Positions 20,804 through 32,203 of a stretch of DNA of 64,000 nucleotides are shown one piece after another (the first letter of the stretch is position 1; every line of letters starts with the position of its first letter). The translations under genes were made by a program, and so were the position numbers. Location: NCBI GenBank assembly GCA_023053685.1, contig JALIGW010000016.1, positions 10,365,001 to 10,429,000 of the forward strand. Direction: 5' to 3'. The notes under the pieces are model-generated. The model worked only from the letters and a program-made list of their open reading frames with translations, made no database searches and was not told the origin of the DNA. The stretch is from Diadophis punctatus similis. Taxonomy: Eukaryota > Chordata > Lepidosauria > Squamata > Dipsadidae.

Positions 20804-20910
20804 TTCTAAACAGTGCAAGATTGAAAGATATGGAGAGACCTGACCCATAGAATCACCAAGAGTCGGACACAACGGAATGTATAATATCATCATCATCATC
20901 ATCATCATCA
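20804..20910 (+). mobile_element. BovB-like 3' end fragment with (ATC)n
   Basis: 'accaagagtcggacacaacg' is the BovB/RTE 3' terminal motif (compare 29,200-29,240). It is followed by a run of ATC triplets (20,888-20,910). Confidence 0.55.
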
Positions 20911-21828
20911 TATAAATATGTATTGAGAGACATAACAATAACATTTATAAATATACAGAGAGGAATATACAGAATCTATAAAATTTATAAATTATTTTCA
21001 AATGGTAACAGGACCTCCCCTTTTTCTAGCAAGCATAGAGAAGGAAAAGAATGGGGCAAGAACACCTTATCAGAGGACAAAGCATACTCACGCAGCCTGC
21101 TTTAAGTAGCCAATGAGAATGAAAATAAAAATAAATAAATAAAAGACCAGGTAACAGGCTTCAGTTCTCCTATTGGAAAACGAGAAAAGAAATGGAATAA
21201 ATACAGTGAGGCTACATCCCAGAAAAGAAGAAATCCAAATTTTCTATCATGATAAGGATTGCATGGTAAGCAACTTCTTATCCATCACTGAGTGGTAGTA
21301 ACTCCTTCAGAATAAAGAGAAGCAGAGCAGATGTTTTGCTTTATTTGGCATTTCTAGGCATGCCAATGCAGTACATCTTAGATGTACTTTATTTCAAAAA
21401 AAGGGGGGAAGAATCAACCTTGATTGGCACTTTTGCTGCAGAAATGTAGAAAACATTCTAAAAAAGCACTCATTAGCACCTAGAGTTACATGATAAATTT
21501 TTCTCTGCTGCAGAATGTAATTATAGGAGAATTGTTTGTGCGTAGGGAAGACCAAAGAAACAGGTGTCTTCCATATTCTGTGGGACACAGAACCCTAGAA
21601 TGGGATGTCATATTTTGCCCTGACTTGTTTCAGCCTTTGAAGTTCACCAAGTAAAAACTTTGCTTGGCCATCATTGGACTTATATCTTTGGCAACGTTTC
21701 CATCCCTTAAAGGCACTGACAAGCTGCTTTCAGATATTTTTAGGAAAGGCTTTTTAAAGCTTTTTCAGCCTGGGTGTGCAGAATACTGAAAGCGCCAGTT
21801 TTGCAGATGGACAATATTTAACAGGGCC
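20911..21828. other. No recognised feature
   Basis: AT-rich; nothing recognised. Confidence 0.5.
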
Positions 21829-22102
21829 TGGAAAAGGTGGTATTCAGCCGGTTCGGACCGGTTCAGGAGAACCGTTAGCAGCGACTGCAGGGCTGGCCTG
21901 CTCACCTGCCCACTCTCCTGGACATAATACCATCCTATTTAGCCACGTTTTCAAGGCTGGACACATGCACGGAACATGTGCGCGCACTTAAAGCACATGC
22001 ATGGCAGGCTGTGCGCATGTGCAGAGTGGCGCGTGTCAGCGAAGCGATAGGGAAGGTTCACATTTGCGAATCGGTAGGGAAGGTAAGTGAATACCACCCC
22101 TG
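21829..22102. mobile_element. hAT-type MITE, degenerate left end
   Basis: 'ggtggtattcagccggttcg' on the left and 'gtgaataccacccctg' on the right are inverted. The interior has 'gttcggaccggttcaggag' and 'gcacatgc' words typical of the family. I could not see an 8-bp duplication, so the left edge is approximate. Confidence 0.65.
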
Positions 22103-22138
22103 AGAATATCATATTGTTGTATACTGAGATTTTAATTC

Positions 22139-22185
22139 CACACACACACACATGCACACGCACATATGCACACACACACACAAAC
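22139..22185. repeat. (CA)n microsatellite, imperfect
   Basis: CA repeats interrupted by TG and GC. Confidence 0.9.
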
Positions 22186-22742
22186 ATGTTCTACTGTTGG
22201 ATGTTGATCTCCTCTCCCTACATTTTGCTTGTCTTGTGGACAGCAGTCTAATGCACTGAAGCATAATTCCATAATGGCATAATAATACTGTAAGTTACTA
22301 TAAGCTTACTTTGTGTGTGTACTCATGGAATTCATGGGGGAAAATCTATTAGAATGGTTGCTAGGAGTAAAAAGGAACTTGAAGTAATAATCAACAATCA
22401 ATCAACCCCAGAGTTGAGTGCCCAGTCTAAGCAACACCTTTGGCAAATTATCTTGGTCTCCCTTGCTGAAAAAAGAGCAAAGATTTTATGCACACTAAAA
22501 TCTACTTCCTCTCCATCTTGTTTTACTGTCTCTGTGATGATGAGTACACCATTGTAAGACTGGAAGGACCAGATTAATGAAGATTGTCATATTTATCTAT
22601 GTGGTTGCTAAGAATTGACACTCATTTGAAGGCATCATTGAATTGATCAAGTGCATTTGTATTGAGTGCAAAAGGTTTCTTTTCCCTGACTTGTCAAAAT
22701 GGAATGGGGGAATGTAGGGAAAATAAGGAAGGAAACCATCAG
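22186..22742. other. No recognised feature
   Basis: Nothing recognised. Confidence 0.5.
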
Positions 22743-22870
22743 AGAGCCACTTTGGTCTAGTGGTTTAGGCACTAGGCTAGAAACCAGGAGACTGTAAGTT
22801 CTAGTGCTGCCTTAGGTATGAAAGCCAACTGGGTGACTTTGGGCCAGTCACTCTTTCTCATTTCAGCAAC
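22743..22870 (+). mobile_element. tRNA-derived SINE, second family
   Basis: 'gagccactttggtctagtgg' is a tRNA-like head with an A box, followed by 'gagactgtaagttctagtgc' (B-box position) and 'tgactttgggccagtcactc'. It matches the SINE at 47,400-47,690 and, antisense, 1,796-2,410. Confidence 0.8.
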
Positions 22871-23039
22871 CAAATAGCACAGGTATAGACTTCAACAGAT
22901 AGTTAGGATTGCAGACCATCCTGCCTTCCACTGAGAACTTGTATACTGCATAAACCACAAAGAGGGCTGAGAAAGTATCTACAAATCTCTCACATCCTGG
23001 ACATAAACTGTTTCAACTTCTCAGGGCATTGCTATAGGA

Positions 23040-23458
23040 CAGTGGTGGCGAACCTTTTTAGGCTCGCGTGCCAAAAAAGGGGGGGCACTCGTGCGCGCTC
23101 GCGTGTCCACATCCATTCCCTCCCCCCCCATGCATGCGCACAACACCCCCCATGCTGCCCCCTGTGCATGCGCACACACCCCCACCCCCGCGCAAAGGCT
23201 TACCGGAGCCTGGGACGACGAAACCGGCAAACCGGAAGTGCGAAAAAATGCACTTCCGGTTTGCCGGTGTGCTGTTTTTTGCACTCCGGAGGGTTCAGGG
23301 AAGCTCCCTGAAGCTCCAGAATGCAAAAAACAGCTCACCGGCAAACCGGAAGTGCGTTTTTCCGCACTTCCGGTTTGCCGGTGGGAAACCCTCACATGCT
23401 GGCCGCTATGGCTCCGCGTGCCACCTGTGGCACGCGTGCCATAGGTTCGCCACCACGG
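23040..23458. mobile_element. hAT non-autonomous element with perfect 8-bp TSD
   Basis: The ends 'cagtggtggcgaacc' and 'ggttcgccaccac' are inverted. ctatagga is duplicated exactly (23,032-23,039 and 23,459-23,466; one more base also matches). The 419-bp interior contains two GC-rich hairpins built from CCGGAAGTGC and its complement (23,232-23,259 and 23,346-23,373), plus an A/T-rich pair. The frames across it are artefacts of the palindromes. Confidence 0.88.
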
Positions 23459-23619
23459 CTATAGGACATTGCATGCCAAAAGAACTAGACACAAAGACAA
23501 TTTTTCCCTCATGGCATCACTCTGCTGAACATCTAATTTGCACAGCACTGTCTTATGCCTAACAATATTTACCCATGTAGTAGTTCTGTTTTACTATTAT
23601 CTTTCTCATCTTCTCAAAT

Positions 23620-23795
23620 CTTTCCTACTACCTTCTCCTATAGGTACCTTATGATTTATCACTTGTTCTGTGTGTCTTATGATTTATGATCTATGATTTA
23701 CTTGTATGTACACTGAGAGCTTATGCACTGGAGACAAATTCCTTGTGTGTCCAATCACACTTGGCCAATAAAGAATATTCCTATTCCTATTCTCA
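23620..23795 (+). mobile_element. L3/CR1-type LINE 3' end
   Basis: 'tgtacactgagagcttatgc', 'ccttgtgtgtccaatcacac' and 'ttggccaataaagaatattc' with a short TATTCC tail. Same 3' end as 1,262 (antisense) and 31,028. Confidence 0.8.
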
Positions 23796-25370
23796 ACTCA
23801 GGTCATCAGGCTCAGGAAACAAGATAGTCAGTAAATTCCTGTTGCAAACAATGGATCAATACTTGGTTGATCTGAAAAAAGTAAACCTGAACTTGATGGA
23901 AAATGCTAGAAGAGAAAGAAAGGAAGACAACAATCACATATACAACATTAACATAGACATCCTTGCTATACTACTTACATATCTCCTCCTCTTGGGTTTC
24001 AGGACATGGCCATGGAAAAAAGGATGGTTGGAGAAAGATCATCTATACCTCCTTTTTGGATATCTGAAGCAGGTGTCACTTGTTGTTCTTGTTTCCTTCT
24101 GACATTTCTTCTCAGATTTAAAGAATGGGGAGAATAAATGAAGGGCACCTCTTTGGGATGATTATTGCTTTGATCAGTCAATAAAAATATCAATTTCCAA
24201 TGTCTGGATCTAACTGGAAAAAAACCCCCCATATTTGCAATGACTATTGTTTGAAAGATAAAAGTGAGATTTGATTTTCACCTGTTGCAATTATTTGGAA
24301 GATGTGTGTGATGCTGATTTCTCTCTATTTTGTCTTTCAGAATGGGGTCAATTTATCAGGAGCCTTAGGGGACAATATTGTGCCATGTCAAACCTAGATT
24401 GCAATCTTACTCCAATGCTAGTGAATATAATTTTTTCTGATTGATATAGTGAGGAATTTAAGGTTTTCTGGTTATCTCATCCAAAAAATAGTTAAAAGAC
24501 TGAATGAAATGCCTTTGTTGTTGTTGTGGGGAAAATGAGGAGGAGGAGGAAGGAATATTATGTATGTTCATCACTGTGAGTTACTTGTAAATTAATAAGG
24601 GCAGGGTAAAAATCTAACCAAATCAATCAATCTTAGTCTTTTGTTATACAAGCGATTGTCATTCTGAAATTGCCGGTACCTCATTATTCAAGCTTTTTTA
24701 GCATCTGATTTGACAGTGAAAATGTACCTTTATTTGGGCTAATTAAATTAACATAACAGCAGCACACATTGCTTCAGCTAAGCAACATGTATTTAAAGAG
24801 AATTCTTTCTAATTTTGAATGGCTTCAGATCCAAAACATTTGTCTCAGTAATGCACAGACTACAGTTTCCAAACTTGATACTTCTTTGGGTAATAGGTCA
24901 TTCTAACAATATCTGGGTTTTAAAGGTTATTATTACAGTAAACAGTGAATGTGAAGAGGGAGCTATAAAACGTGCAATGCATTTTTTTAAAAAAAAACAC
25001 CACCGTCCTTTCACAGAAATATCTTAGAATATCCCATATCTTGAAATCTCCAGTCATAAAATTTGTCTTCTAGAGAGGGAAATAAGGGGAGAGAGGGAGA
25101 TATAAAACATGCCAGTACACGTAATGACGTAAAACATGTTCGGAATATGAAAAGAGAAGTGATTCGAGGCATTTTGAGTAAACAAGATTTCACCATGTTA
25201 TTATACTAAAGGGATGTTGGCAGAGTGAAGCATGACAAGCTAGCTGAGAGCCCAAAGGGGGGGAAATGTTGCCTTCGTAGTTTCAACAGATGGATTGAAA
25301 AAAAACTGGCCCATAGTTTGAGATCATAAAACAACAAAGACTGGTTTAATAGGATTGCTAAAAAGTCATG
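23796..25370. other. No recognised feature
   Basis: 1.6 kb without a recognised repeat. A splice-acceptor-like 'ttttgtctttcag' at about 24,330 has no convincing coding frame behind it, so I do not call an exon. Confidence 0.5.
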
Positions 25371-25712
25371 CAGGGGTGAAATCCAGCAGGTTCTGACAGG
25401 TTCTGGAGAACCAGTAGCAGAAATTTTGAATAGTTCAGAGAACCGGTAGCAGAAATTTTGAATAGTTCAGAGAACCGGTAGCGGAAATTTTGAGAAGTTC
25501 AGAGAACCGGCAAATACCACCTCTGGCTGGCCCCAGAGTGGGGTGGGAATGGAGATTTTGCAATATCCTTCCCCCCGGAGTGGGGAGGGAATGGAGATTT
25601 TGCAGTATCCTTCCCCTGCCACGCCCACCAAGCCATGCCCACCAAAGCCACACCATGCCCACCAAGCCATGCCCACAGAACCGGTAGTAAAAAAAATTGG
25701 ATTTCACCACTG
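25371..25712. mobile_element. hAT MITE, inverse of the 18,192 copy
   Basis: Ends 'caggggtgaaatccagcagg' and 'ggatttcaccactg'. The interior has two 'ggaatggagattttgca' units, the complement of the units at 18,254-18,376. A 9-bp repeat tgctaaaaa occurs at 25,356-25,364 and 25,711-25,719, but six extra bases separate it from the left end, so no clean duplication is seen. Confidence 0.8.
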
Positions 25713-26324
25713 CTAAAAACCATTTTAATTAATTCTAAGAGATGGTCCAAGTACTTAGAACATCTAGGGATCGTCCTGTGGTATATCATTGGGCAAAATC
25801 AGAGTATTGAATTAGATGCACATGAACCAAAAAGGAGATGCTTTCTTTGGGTGACCCAAGAGAAACTCACCTGGCCCCATCTCTGATTCTGTGCCAACAG
25901 CAGAGTTTTATTTAGAAAAAACCTTTTCCACGTGATTTCTAAGTGAGGTATATTTTTAACTCTTGAGTTTTTGCATCTTCAGACTAGGAAAGAGCAATAA
26001 CAAAAATATAATAGTGTTATATAATAGAACTGCCAATAAAATAGTATGATGATTTCAGTTAAGTGGGTGTTAAAACTTGTTAAAACTGTGGGGTTTGTTG
26101 CTGTTGTTGTTGCTGTTAATTTACATGGTTTTAAAAGTCAAAAGAATTCACAGAAGATGGAATTATTGACAAGTATCACCTCCTGAACTAAAGATAGCAT
26201 ATGATATATAAAATAATTGTGCATATTAATTAAAAGCAACAGGAAAAACAAAAGAAACAAAAAGGGAAAAGGGGGAAAGGAATAGAAGACACACAGTTTT
26301 ATATTAAGCAGTATAATCTTAAAT
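25713..26324. other. No recognised feature
   Basis: AT-rich; nothing recognised. Confidence 0.5.
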
Positions 26325-26476
<152 letters not shown>

Positions 26477-26487
26477 CTTTTCCCTCC

Positions 26488-26835
26488 CTTAGGAAATTTC
26501 TCCTTAATTCTAGGTTGCTTCTCTCCTTGGTTAGTTTCCATCCATTGTTTCTTGTCTTGCCATTTGGTGCTTTGGAAAATAGTTTGACCTCCTCGTCTTT
26601 GTAGGAGGCCCTCAAATATTGGGACACTATTATAATGTCTCACCTAGCCCTTCTTTTCATTAGACCACACATGCCCAATTCCTGTAACCATTCTTCGTAT
26701 GTTTTAGCCTCCAGCCCCTTAATCACCTGTGTTGCTCTTCTCTGTACTCTTTCAAGAGTCTCAACATATTTTTTTATATTGTGGTGAGCAGAACATGATG
26801 CAGTATTCCAAGTGTGGTCTTACTAAGGCTTACTA
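26488..26835 (-). mobile_element. CR1 LINE fragment, antisense
   Basis: 'taggaaatttctccttaatt' to 'gtattccaagtgtggtctta' is the reverse complement of the CR1 ORF2 C-terminal region, without the 3' UTR. It directly abuts the ATCT tract. Confidence 0.85.
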
Positions 26836-27190
26836 AGATACAACTGGCACACTGGCTAGAAATGAACAATGACCAACCTAGTTGTAACCTCTATCTGTCT
26901 ATCAAGCAATAGCCATGAACTCATAGGACCCTTAAGCTGTTTTTTTTCCCTCCAGCGGCAGTGCTAATTCATCCAGAATCATACTTGAGTAGAAACGACA
27001 AATAACACTGTTATACTGTATATGGTTAAAGGAGCAGTAGGTCCCAAAGCTATACCCTATTCACTTCCTTTCTCCTGTTCCCACTCTTGAATGTTTCTAA
27101 TTTAGAGAACATGGAGAGAAATGCATTATGATGGTTGGTCACACAATCAGCCAGATGTTTAGATTGGCATTTTTATCCACTTATCGAGTG
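26836..27190. other. No recognised feature
   Basis: Nothing recognised. Confidence 0.5.
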
Positions 27191-27191
27191 C

Positions 27192-27800
27192 TTACTGGGG
27201 ACCAGGGATAGGTGAAAGGCAGATGTTCCTATTTGATGGCATTTGAGATATCATGGCAGGATGTGAACTGTTCCAAGTAAAGGTGCCTTTTGTAATTGAC
27301 CATAGTGATTTTGTCAGTTCCAATGGTGTCCAGGTAGTTTTGAGATTGCGCAGAAGGAGTCTATTACTATTTGTATTAAATTTGCTTTCTTTTACTAGAG
27401 TCGTCGTACTTTCATTTGCAGGTTTTTGTATTTGGTTATTTTTCTCCAGTTCTTTCTCATTTATTCTGTTGTTTCCAGGTATGGCAACTTCCACTATTCA
27501 GAGTTTTTTTTTTTTGTCTTTCTTTTTGTCTTATTTACGATGTAATGTGACAGGTACTTGCCTGTTTGAATTCCAAAGTCCCAGAGCACTTCAGCGTTTT
27601 TCATTTTCTATTGCTTTGTCTATTTGTGGTCCTACCAGTTGTTGCTTGCAGATATTTCAATGCACCGATGTTGCTACTTTATCATGCCATTGTTTGTGGT
27701 CAACCTGTGCGATCTTCTTATTTGTTTTGCAAAATTACCACTTATGTCTTTATACCTTCATGAAATCTGACTTCCAACAAAGTTTGGGAAAGCTCAGGTT
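27192..27800 (-). pseudogene. R4-like LINE C-terminal relic
   Basis: On the - strand the segment EVAIPGNNRINEKELEKNNQ follows decayed sequence. 'DVAVPGD.R...KE.EK..KYQ' is the pattern I know downstream of a restriction-like endonuclease in R2/R4-clade LINEs. About 600 bp with several frameshifts. The clade is my recollection of the motif, not a search result. Confidence 0.45.
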
Positions 27801-28116
27801 CAAATTCAGTCTGGCTTAAAAGATTTAATTTGTAGTTCTCAAAAATCTGACCAAATTGGGGCAATTAAATTTTGGGATTTGGCTGAATGAGATGCATAGC
27901 CCTTGTACCATATGTTCATTTTGAATAGATAGAAAAGATGCAACTTTTTTTCTGGAATATATTGTTTTACATCACTGTTACAGAAGAAGTAGAATATTTT
28001 TTTATTTCATCATATTTGTATAGCTGCCCCTCTATGCCTATCTATTCATGCTATGTGAATGTGGAGAGACACGGAGCCCAGCCCATCTGCTGGTATGTTG
28101 GCTACTATCAGAAACA
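27801..28116. other. No recognised feature
   Basis: Nothing recognised. Confidence 0.5.
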
Positions 28117-28118
28117 TA

Positions 28119-28577
28119 CTGTATTTTTTGGAGTATAAGATGCACCTTAGTTTTGGGGGAGGAAAATAGGGGAAAAAAATCTACCTACCAGGTATTCATC
28201 TGGCTAGCGTCCTTAGTCTGTTCAGCTTCAGCACATTATTTTATCCCCTGGTTAGGGGTGAAAAGACCTTTTTCAGAGGAGTAGGAATGAAAACAAGCCT
28301 GCAAAGACTTAGGGCAGGAAAAACTACTTCGGAGGGAGTAGGAATTAAAAAATGCTGCAAGCCAGTAAGATCATTAGCACCTCATTAGGGCTGAAAAAAC
28401 CATTTTCAGAGGAGTAGGAATGCAAAGATGGAGTAGGAAGCCGGGAAGATTGTTAGCACCTCCTTAGGGCTGGGGAAAAAAGCTTCGGAAAAGCTACATT
28501 CGGAGTATAAGACGCACCCAAATTTTCAGCCTCTTTTAGGGAGGAAAAAGGTGCGTCTTATACTCCGAAAAATACAG
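28119..28577. mobile_element. TA-flanked MITE (Tc1/mariner or pogo type)
   Basis: Terminal inverted repeats of about 28 bp ('ctgtattttttggagtataa' on the left, its complement with two changes on the right) are flanked by TA (28,117-28,118 and 28,578-28,579). The 459-bp interior repeats words such as 'ttcagaggagtaggaat' and 'cttcggagggagtagg'. No transposase. Confidence 0.82.
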
Positions 28578-28744
28578 TATATCAATAATAGCTTATTTTT
28601 GGCCACTTACAAAGCCACGAAAGCTGACACGTAGCCTTCGAACTTCAAAGCCAAGTTTAATCTGACACAAAATAATAATAATAATGAGGAGGAGGAGGAG
28701 GATGCTCATCTCACATGAAATTGACTCTATCTGGGTAGCATATA

Positions 28745-29249
28745 ATACTTAATTTAAAAAGCAGAGACATCACTCTGCTAACAAAAGTGTGTATAGTCAA
28801 GGCTATGGTTTTCCCTGTTGCAATGTATGGCTGCGAAAGTTGGACCATAAGAAAGGCTGAGCGCCAAAGAATTGAGGCCTTTGAACTATGGTGCTGGAGA
28901 AGACTCCTGCGAGTCCCTTGGACTGCAAGATGATCCAACCAGTCAGTCCTAGAGGAGATCAACCCAGACTGCTGTATGGAAGGCCAGATCCTGAAGATGA
29001 AACTCAAATACTCTGGCCACCAAATGAGAAGGAGGGACTCACTGGAGAAGAGCCTAATGCTGGGAACGATTGAGGGCAAAAGAAGAAGGGGACGACAGAG
29101 AATGAGGTGGCTGGATGGAGTCACTGAAGCAGTCGCCGTGAGCTTAAATGGACTCCGGGGGATGGTAGAAGACAGGAAGGCCTGGAGGAATGTTGTCCAT
29201 GGGGTCGCGATGGGTCGGACACGACTTCGCAACTAACAACAACAAACAT
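28745..29249 (+). mobile_element. BovB (RTE) LINE 3' end
   Basis: The coding relic reads MRRRDSLEKSLMLGTIEGKR, RRGRQRMRWLDG and EDRKAWRNVVHG in order, then the hallmark 3' end 'gggtcggacacgacttcgca' with (AAC)n. Upstream, 'aatgtatggctgcgaaagtt' encodes the MYGCESW motif. Stops and frame changes break the protein. BovB is known to have moved horizontally between squamates, ruminants and others. Confidence 0.9.
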
Positions 29250-30189
29250 GCATAATAAATCACAATTAAATTGATGATATAAAAACACACAAAGCAAATA
29301 TACACTATCTTTGATTTCTATCTCTTTCACAATTTTCAAAACACTATTAATATTGCATTGTTTTCTATGCCTCTCTAACTTCCCATTTTGATGCCCATTG
29401 GGCTTGTGGTTAGCAAACATTATACAGAGTAAAATAGCATTATTTTTATTTTGACTACTTTCTTTACAAAAAAAAAAGAGTCAGGAACACCAAAGGAGAT
29501 AGCTGTTCCTGTGAGAACTTAGGATCTTTTTTGCTTACTTTGAGCATTGCACACTTCATGCCAAACCAAGTAACTGCCATAAAATAGTTTAATTACCCTC
29601 AATAAATTGGGAAATGGTGCCAACCAACTAAGGTTAAGTATTTTGATTCCACTTAATTTATGGGCATATGAACCCGCTGAGATGAAACTGACTCTGTAAT
29701 AAATTTCTCAACTTTGCAGTTTTGGATTGTATCAAGTACATCTTGTCATGTTCAAATTGCAGCAGAAGACGACAATGGCCAACCATATTTTTTTTCCCTG
29801 GCTCAACCATTACTCAGGTCAGAGAAGTACTGAATGTTTCTCGGAAAGGGATGCAACTTATGTCTCCCTGCAGATTTTTCCTGCTGCAGTAAAGCCTGTA
29901 CTCTAGGTTTTATAATGGCTGCTAGAATTAATTAGCAATGAAGGAAAATAAGCATTTGCATCATAAGGATGCTCAGAATTCTGAAGGGGTAATGGTTACA
30001 TTTGGCTTTTGAGTCATATGGAACTGCATTCCAAAAAATAATAATAAGAAGAAGATGAGCCCAAAATAATAATAATAATAATAAAAACTAAATATGTTTT
30101 AATTTACGTTTAAATGTAATCATAATTAAACTCATTCAATTAGAGTTAAGGCGCTTATTCCTAATCTATTTAATTATTTTCTGCTTTTG
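29250..30189. other. No recognised feature
   Basis: AT-rich with short AAT-triplet runs near 30,040-30,083. Confidence 0.5.
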
Positions 30190-30600
30190 TTGCATTAAAA
30201 ATGACAATTTAGAGATCTGCAGCCAAAGCTTTTGGAGGGCACATTCATGGCAATGGCCTGACTAGAAAATATGCAAAACCTCTCTAGGCTTGCAGCCACA
30301 TATGACTTATTAACTGCTGGAGTCAATTCATTGCAAAAGAATCGAAGTTTGCCATGGTTGCAGTTTGAAGCATGTTTGTTTTGAGAGTGAAAATTCCAGG
30401 GCTGAGCGGAAATTAATCCCAGCCTGTTGCAAATATGTTGAAATATTCCTTCTCGTCTTGATTTTGAAATTGATTTCCTCATGAAAATATCTGCGGACTT
30501 GTCTTCAGCGATAAAATCAGGAGCAACATGATCATTTTCATTTCCTATAGAATCCCTGACTGTAATGAAGGCCACGAAGACATTTCAAGGTTGTTCAGAT
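30190..30600. other. High-complexity block, possible conserved element
   Basis: No repeat family matches and there is no simple sequence. Octamer-like words (ATATGCAAA, TTGCAAATATG) occur at about 30,269 and 30,426. A 126-codon antisense frame (30,195-30,575) has no recognisable domain and no splice sites I trust. I leave it as a candidate conserved non-coding element, not a gene. Confidence 0.25.
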
Positions 30601-30854
30601 TGGGAAACAGAACTGTAGAAGCAGACTAGAACTAAGTTATACTGAGATAAGGCTTATTAATGGAATTTGGCAGGTCTGGTGGTGACATGTCTATAAAAAA
30701 GGATGAAACCTCAATTGTGATATGCTGCAGATGGCAACTTCCAATTTAAACACCCATAATCAATATTATGTTTAGAACTACCAAAATAAATCATTTTAAA
30801 CAACAGCCAATCAATGAAAAAAATGTTGGTCAATCTTCATTAGAACTTTTAGAG

Positions 30855-31027
30855 CAGGGGAGTCAAACTCAAGGCCTGCGGGCCGGATATGGCCCATGGG
30901 GTGCTTAGATCTGGCCTGCAGGGCCGCCCTGGAAATAGCGAAGGACCAGCCCGCGGTGCCTCTGCCTGTGAAAATGGAACTCGGCCCTTGGCGTGCAGCA
31001 CTCCCAAGCTCTGTTTTCACTGGCAGA
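30855..31027. mobile_element. hAT element left-end fragment
   Basis: 'caggggagtcaaactcaagg' then 'ctgcgggccggatatggccc' is the start of a hAT family seen in many vertebrates. The right end is missing because the following LINE 3' end begins at about 31,028. Confidence 0.65.
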
Positions 31028-31218
31028 GGGTTGCTTGTATCCTTACGATTTATATTAATATTGATTGTTTCCTGATTGCTTATTTGTACCCTATGACAAT
31101 CATTAAGTGTTGTACCTTATGATTCTTGATGAATGTATCTTGTCTTTTTATGTACACTGAGAGCATATGCACCAAGACAAATTCCTTGTGTGTCCAATCA
31201 CACTTGGCCAATAAAGAA
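31028..31218 (+). mobile_element. L3/CR1-type LINE 3' end
   Basis: 'cttatttgtaccctatgaca', 'atgtacactgagagcatatg' and 'cacacttggccaataaagaa' match the other two copies. It is the best preserved of the three and runs into the pentamer microsatellite. Confidence 0.85.
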
Positions 31219-31332
31219 TTCTATTCTATTCTATTCTATTCTATTCTATTCTATTCTATTCTATTCTATTCTATTCTATTCTATTCTAGTCTAGTCTAGT
31301 CTAGTCTAGTCTAGTCTAGTCTAGTCTAGTCT
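31219..31332. repeat. (TATTC)n then (TAGTC)n microsatellite
   Basis: About 13 TATTC units (AATAG on the other strand) switch to about 9 TAGTC units. The tract starts exactly at the end of the LINE, which supports seeding by its 3' tail. Confidence 0.95.
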
Positions 31333-31841
31333 ATTATTATCACTATCCAAAGGAACTGGCTTTAATAAGCACTGAAAATTTACTCTCGCAAAAATATGTT
31401 AACAAAAAAAAACCCTTGCAGGATCTTTAATACTTTTGAGAATGCTGTGCAACGTTGTCCCATTGTTGGAAGATCTTCAAGGAAACACAGTTTAAAAGAC
31501 ACGATGGTCTTCATCCGACCAATAGCCTAGCAAAGATATTGAGTTGGATGTATGAACTCAGAGTCATTTCTTTGAAAAGAAATCCAAGCCCTGCTCATTG
31601 AAAGCTATAAAGAGTTCATGATGATGATGTCGCAATCATGCAGTCCTCACTGAAATCACTTGTGTCTTCTAATTTCATATCCATAATGTATCTAGTTGGA
31701 AGTTGACATATCAGAATCAAATCTGTTGAGAGAATACGGACAAAGTACTTTTGTAAGAGATTGATAAATCAATCACTTTCAATGGATATTCTGTTTTACC
31801 CTCCTAAAGAATGCTTCGTAAAATTATCATTAAACCATTAC
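31333..31841. other. No recognised feature
   Basis: Nothing recognised. Confidence 0.5.
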
Positions 31842-31843
31842 AT

Positions 31844-32203
31844 GTAGTCCTCAGCTTATGACCACAGTTGAGCACAAAAGTTTTGTTGCTATGACATTTG
31901 TTAAAGAGTTTCAGCCCATTTTACGACCTTTCTTGCCACAGTTGTGAAGTGAACGGTTGTAGTTGTTAAGTTAGTAACACAATTGTTAAGTGAATCCGGC
32001 TTCTCCATTAATTTCGTTTGTCAGAAAGTCACAAAAAGGAATCACATGACCCAGGGAGAACCAGTTGCCAAGCGATTGGTTCAATTTTGATTGTGTGACC
32101 AAGAGGATGCTGCAATGGTTATAAGTGTGAAAAATGGACATCAGATTTTTTTCAGTGCCTTGTAACTTTGAAAGGTCACTAAACAAACTCTTGTAAATCC
32201 AGG
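31844..32203. mobile_element. TA-flanked MITE, full copy
   Basis: The ends 'gtcctcagcttatgacc' and 'gtaaatccaggac' are imperfect inverted repeats with TA on both sides. The body has the 'ttgttaagt' motif repeated and 'gaatcacatgaccc' and 'tgattgtgtgacc' inside. Related to 1,968-2,367 and 7,147-7,219. Confidence 0.7.

Noticed and set aside
24320..24400. Splice-acceptor-like 'ttttgtctttcag' as an exon start
   Set aside because: The following frame is short, has no donor with coding pattern, and nothing in the neighbourhood supports a gene.
25356..25719. 9-bp repeat tgctaaaaa as the target duplication of the hAT copy at 25,371
   Set aside because: Six unexplained bases lie between the left repeat and the element end; hAT duplications are 8 bp and directly adjacent.
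27253..27819. 188-codon + strand frame
   Set aside because: Leucine/phenylalanine-rich shadow of the antisense LINE relic and AT-rich DNA.
30195..30575. 126-codon antisense ORF as a gene
   Set aside because: No domain, no reliable splice sites or poly(A) signal, and an ORF of this size occurs by chance in 64 kb.
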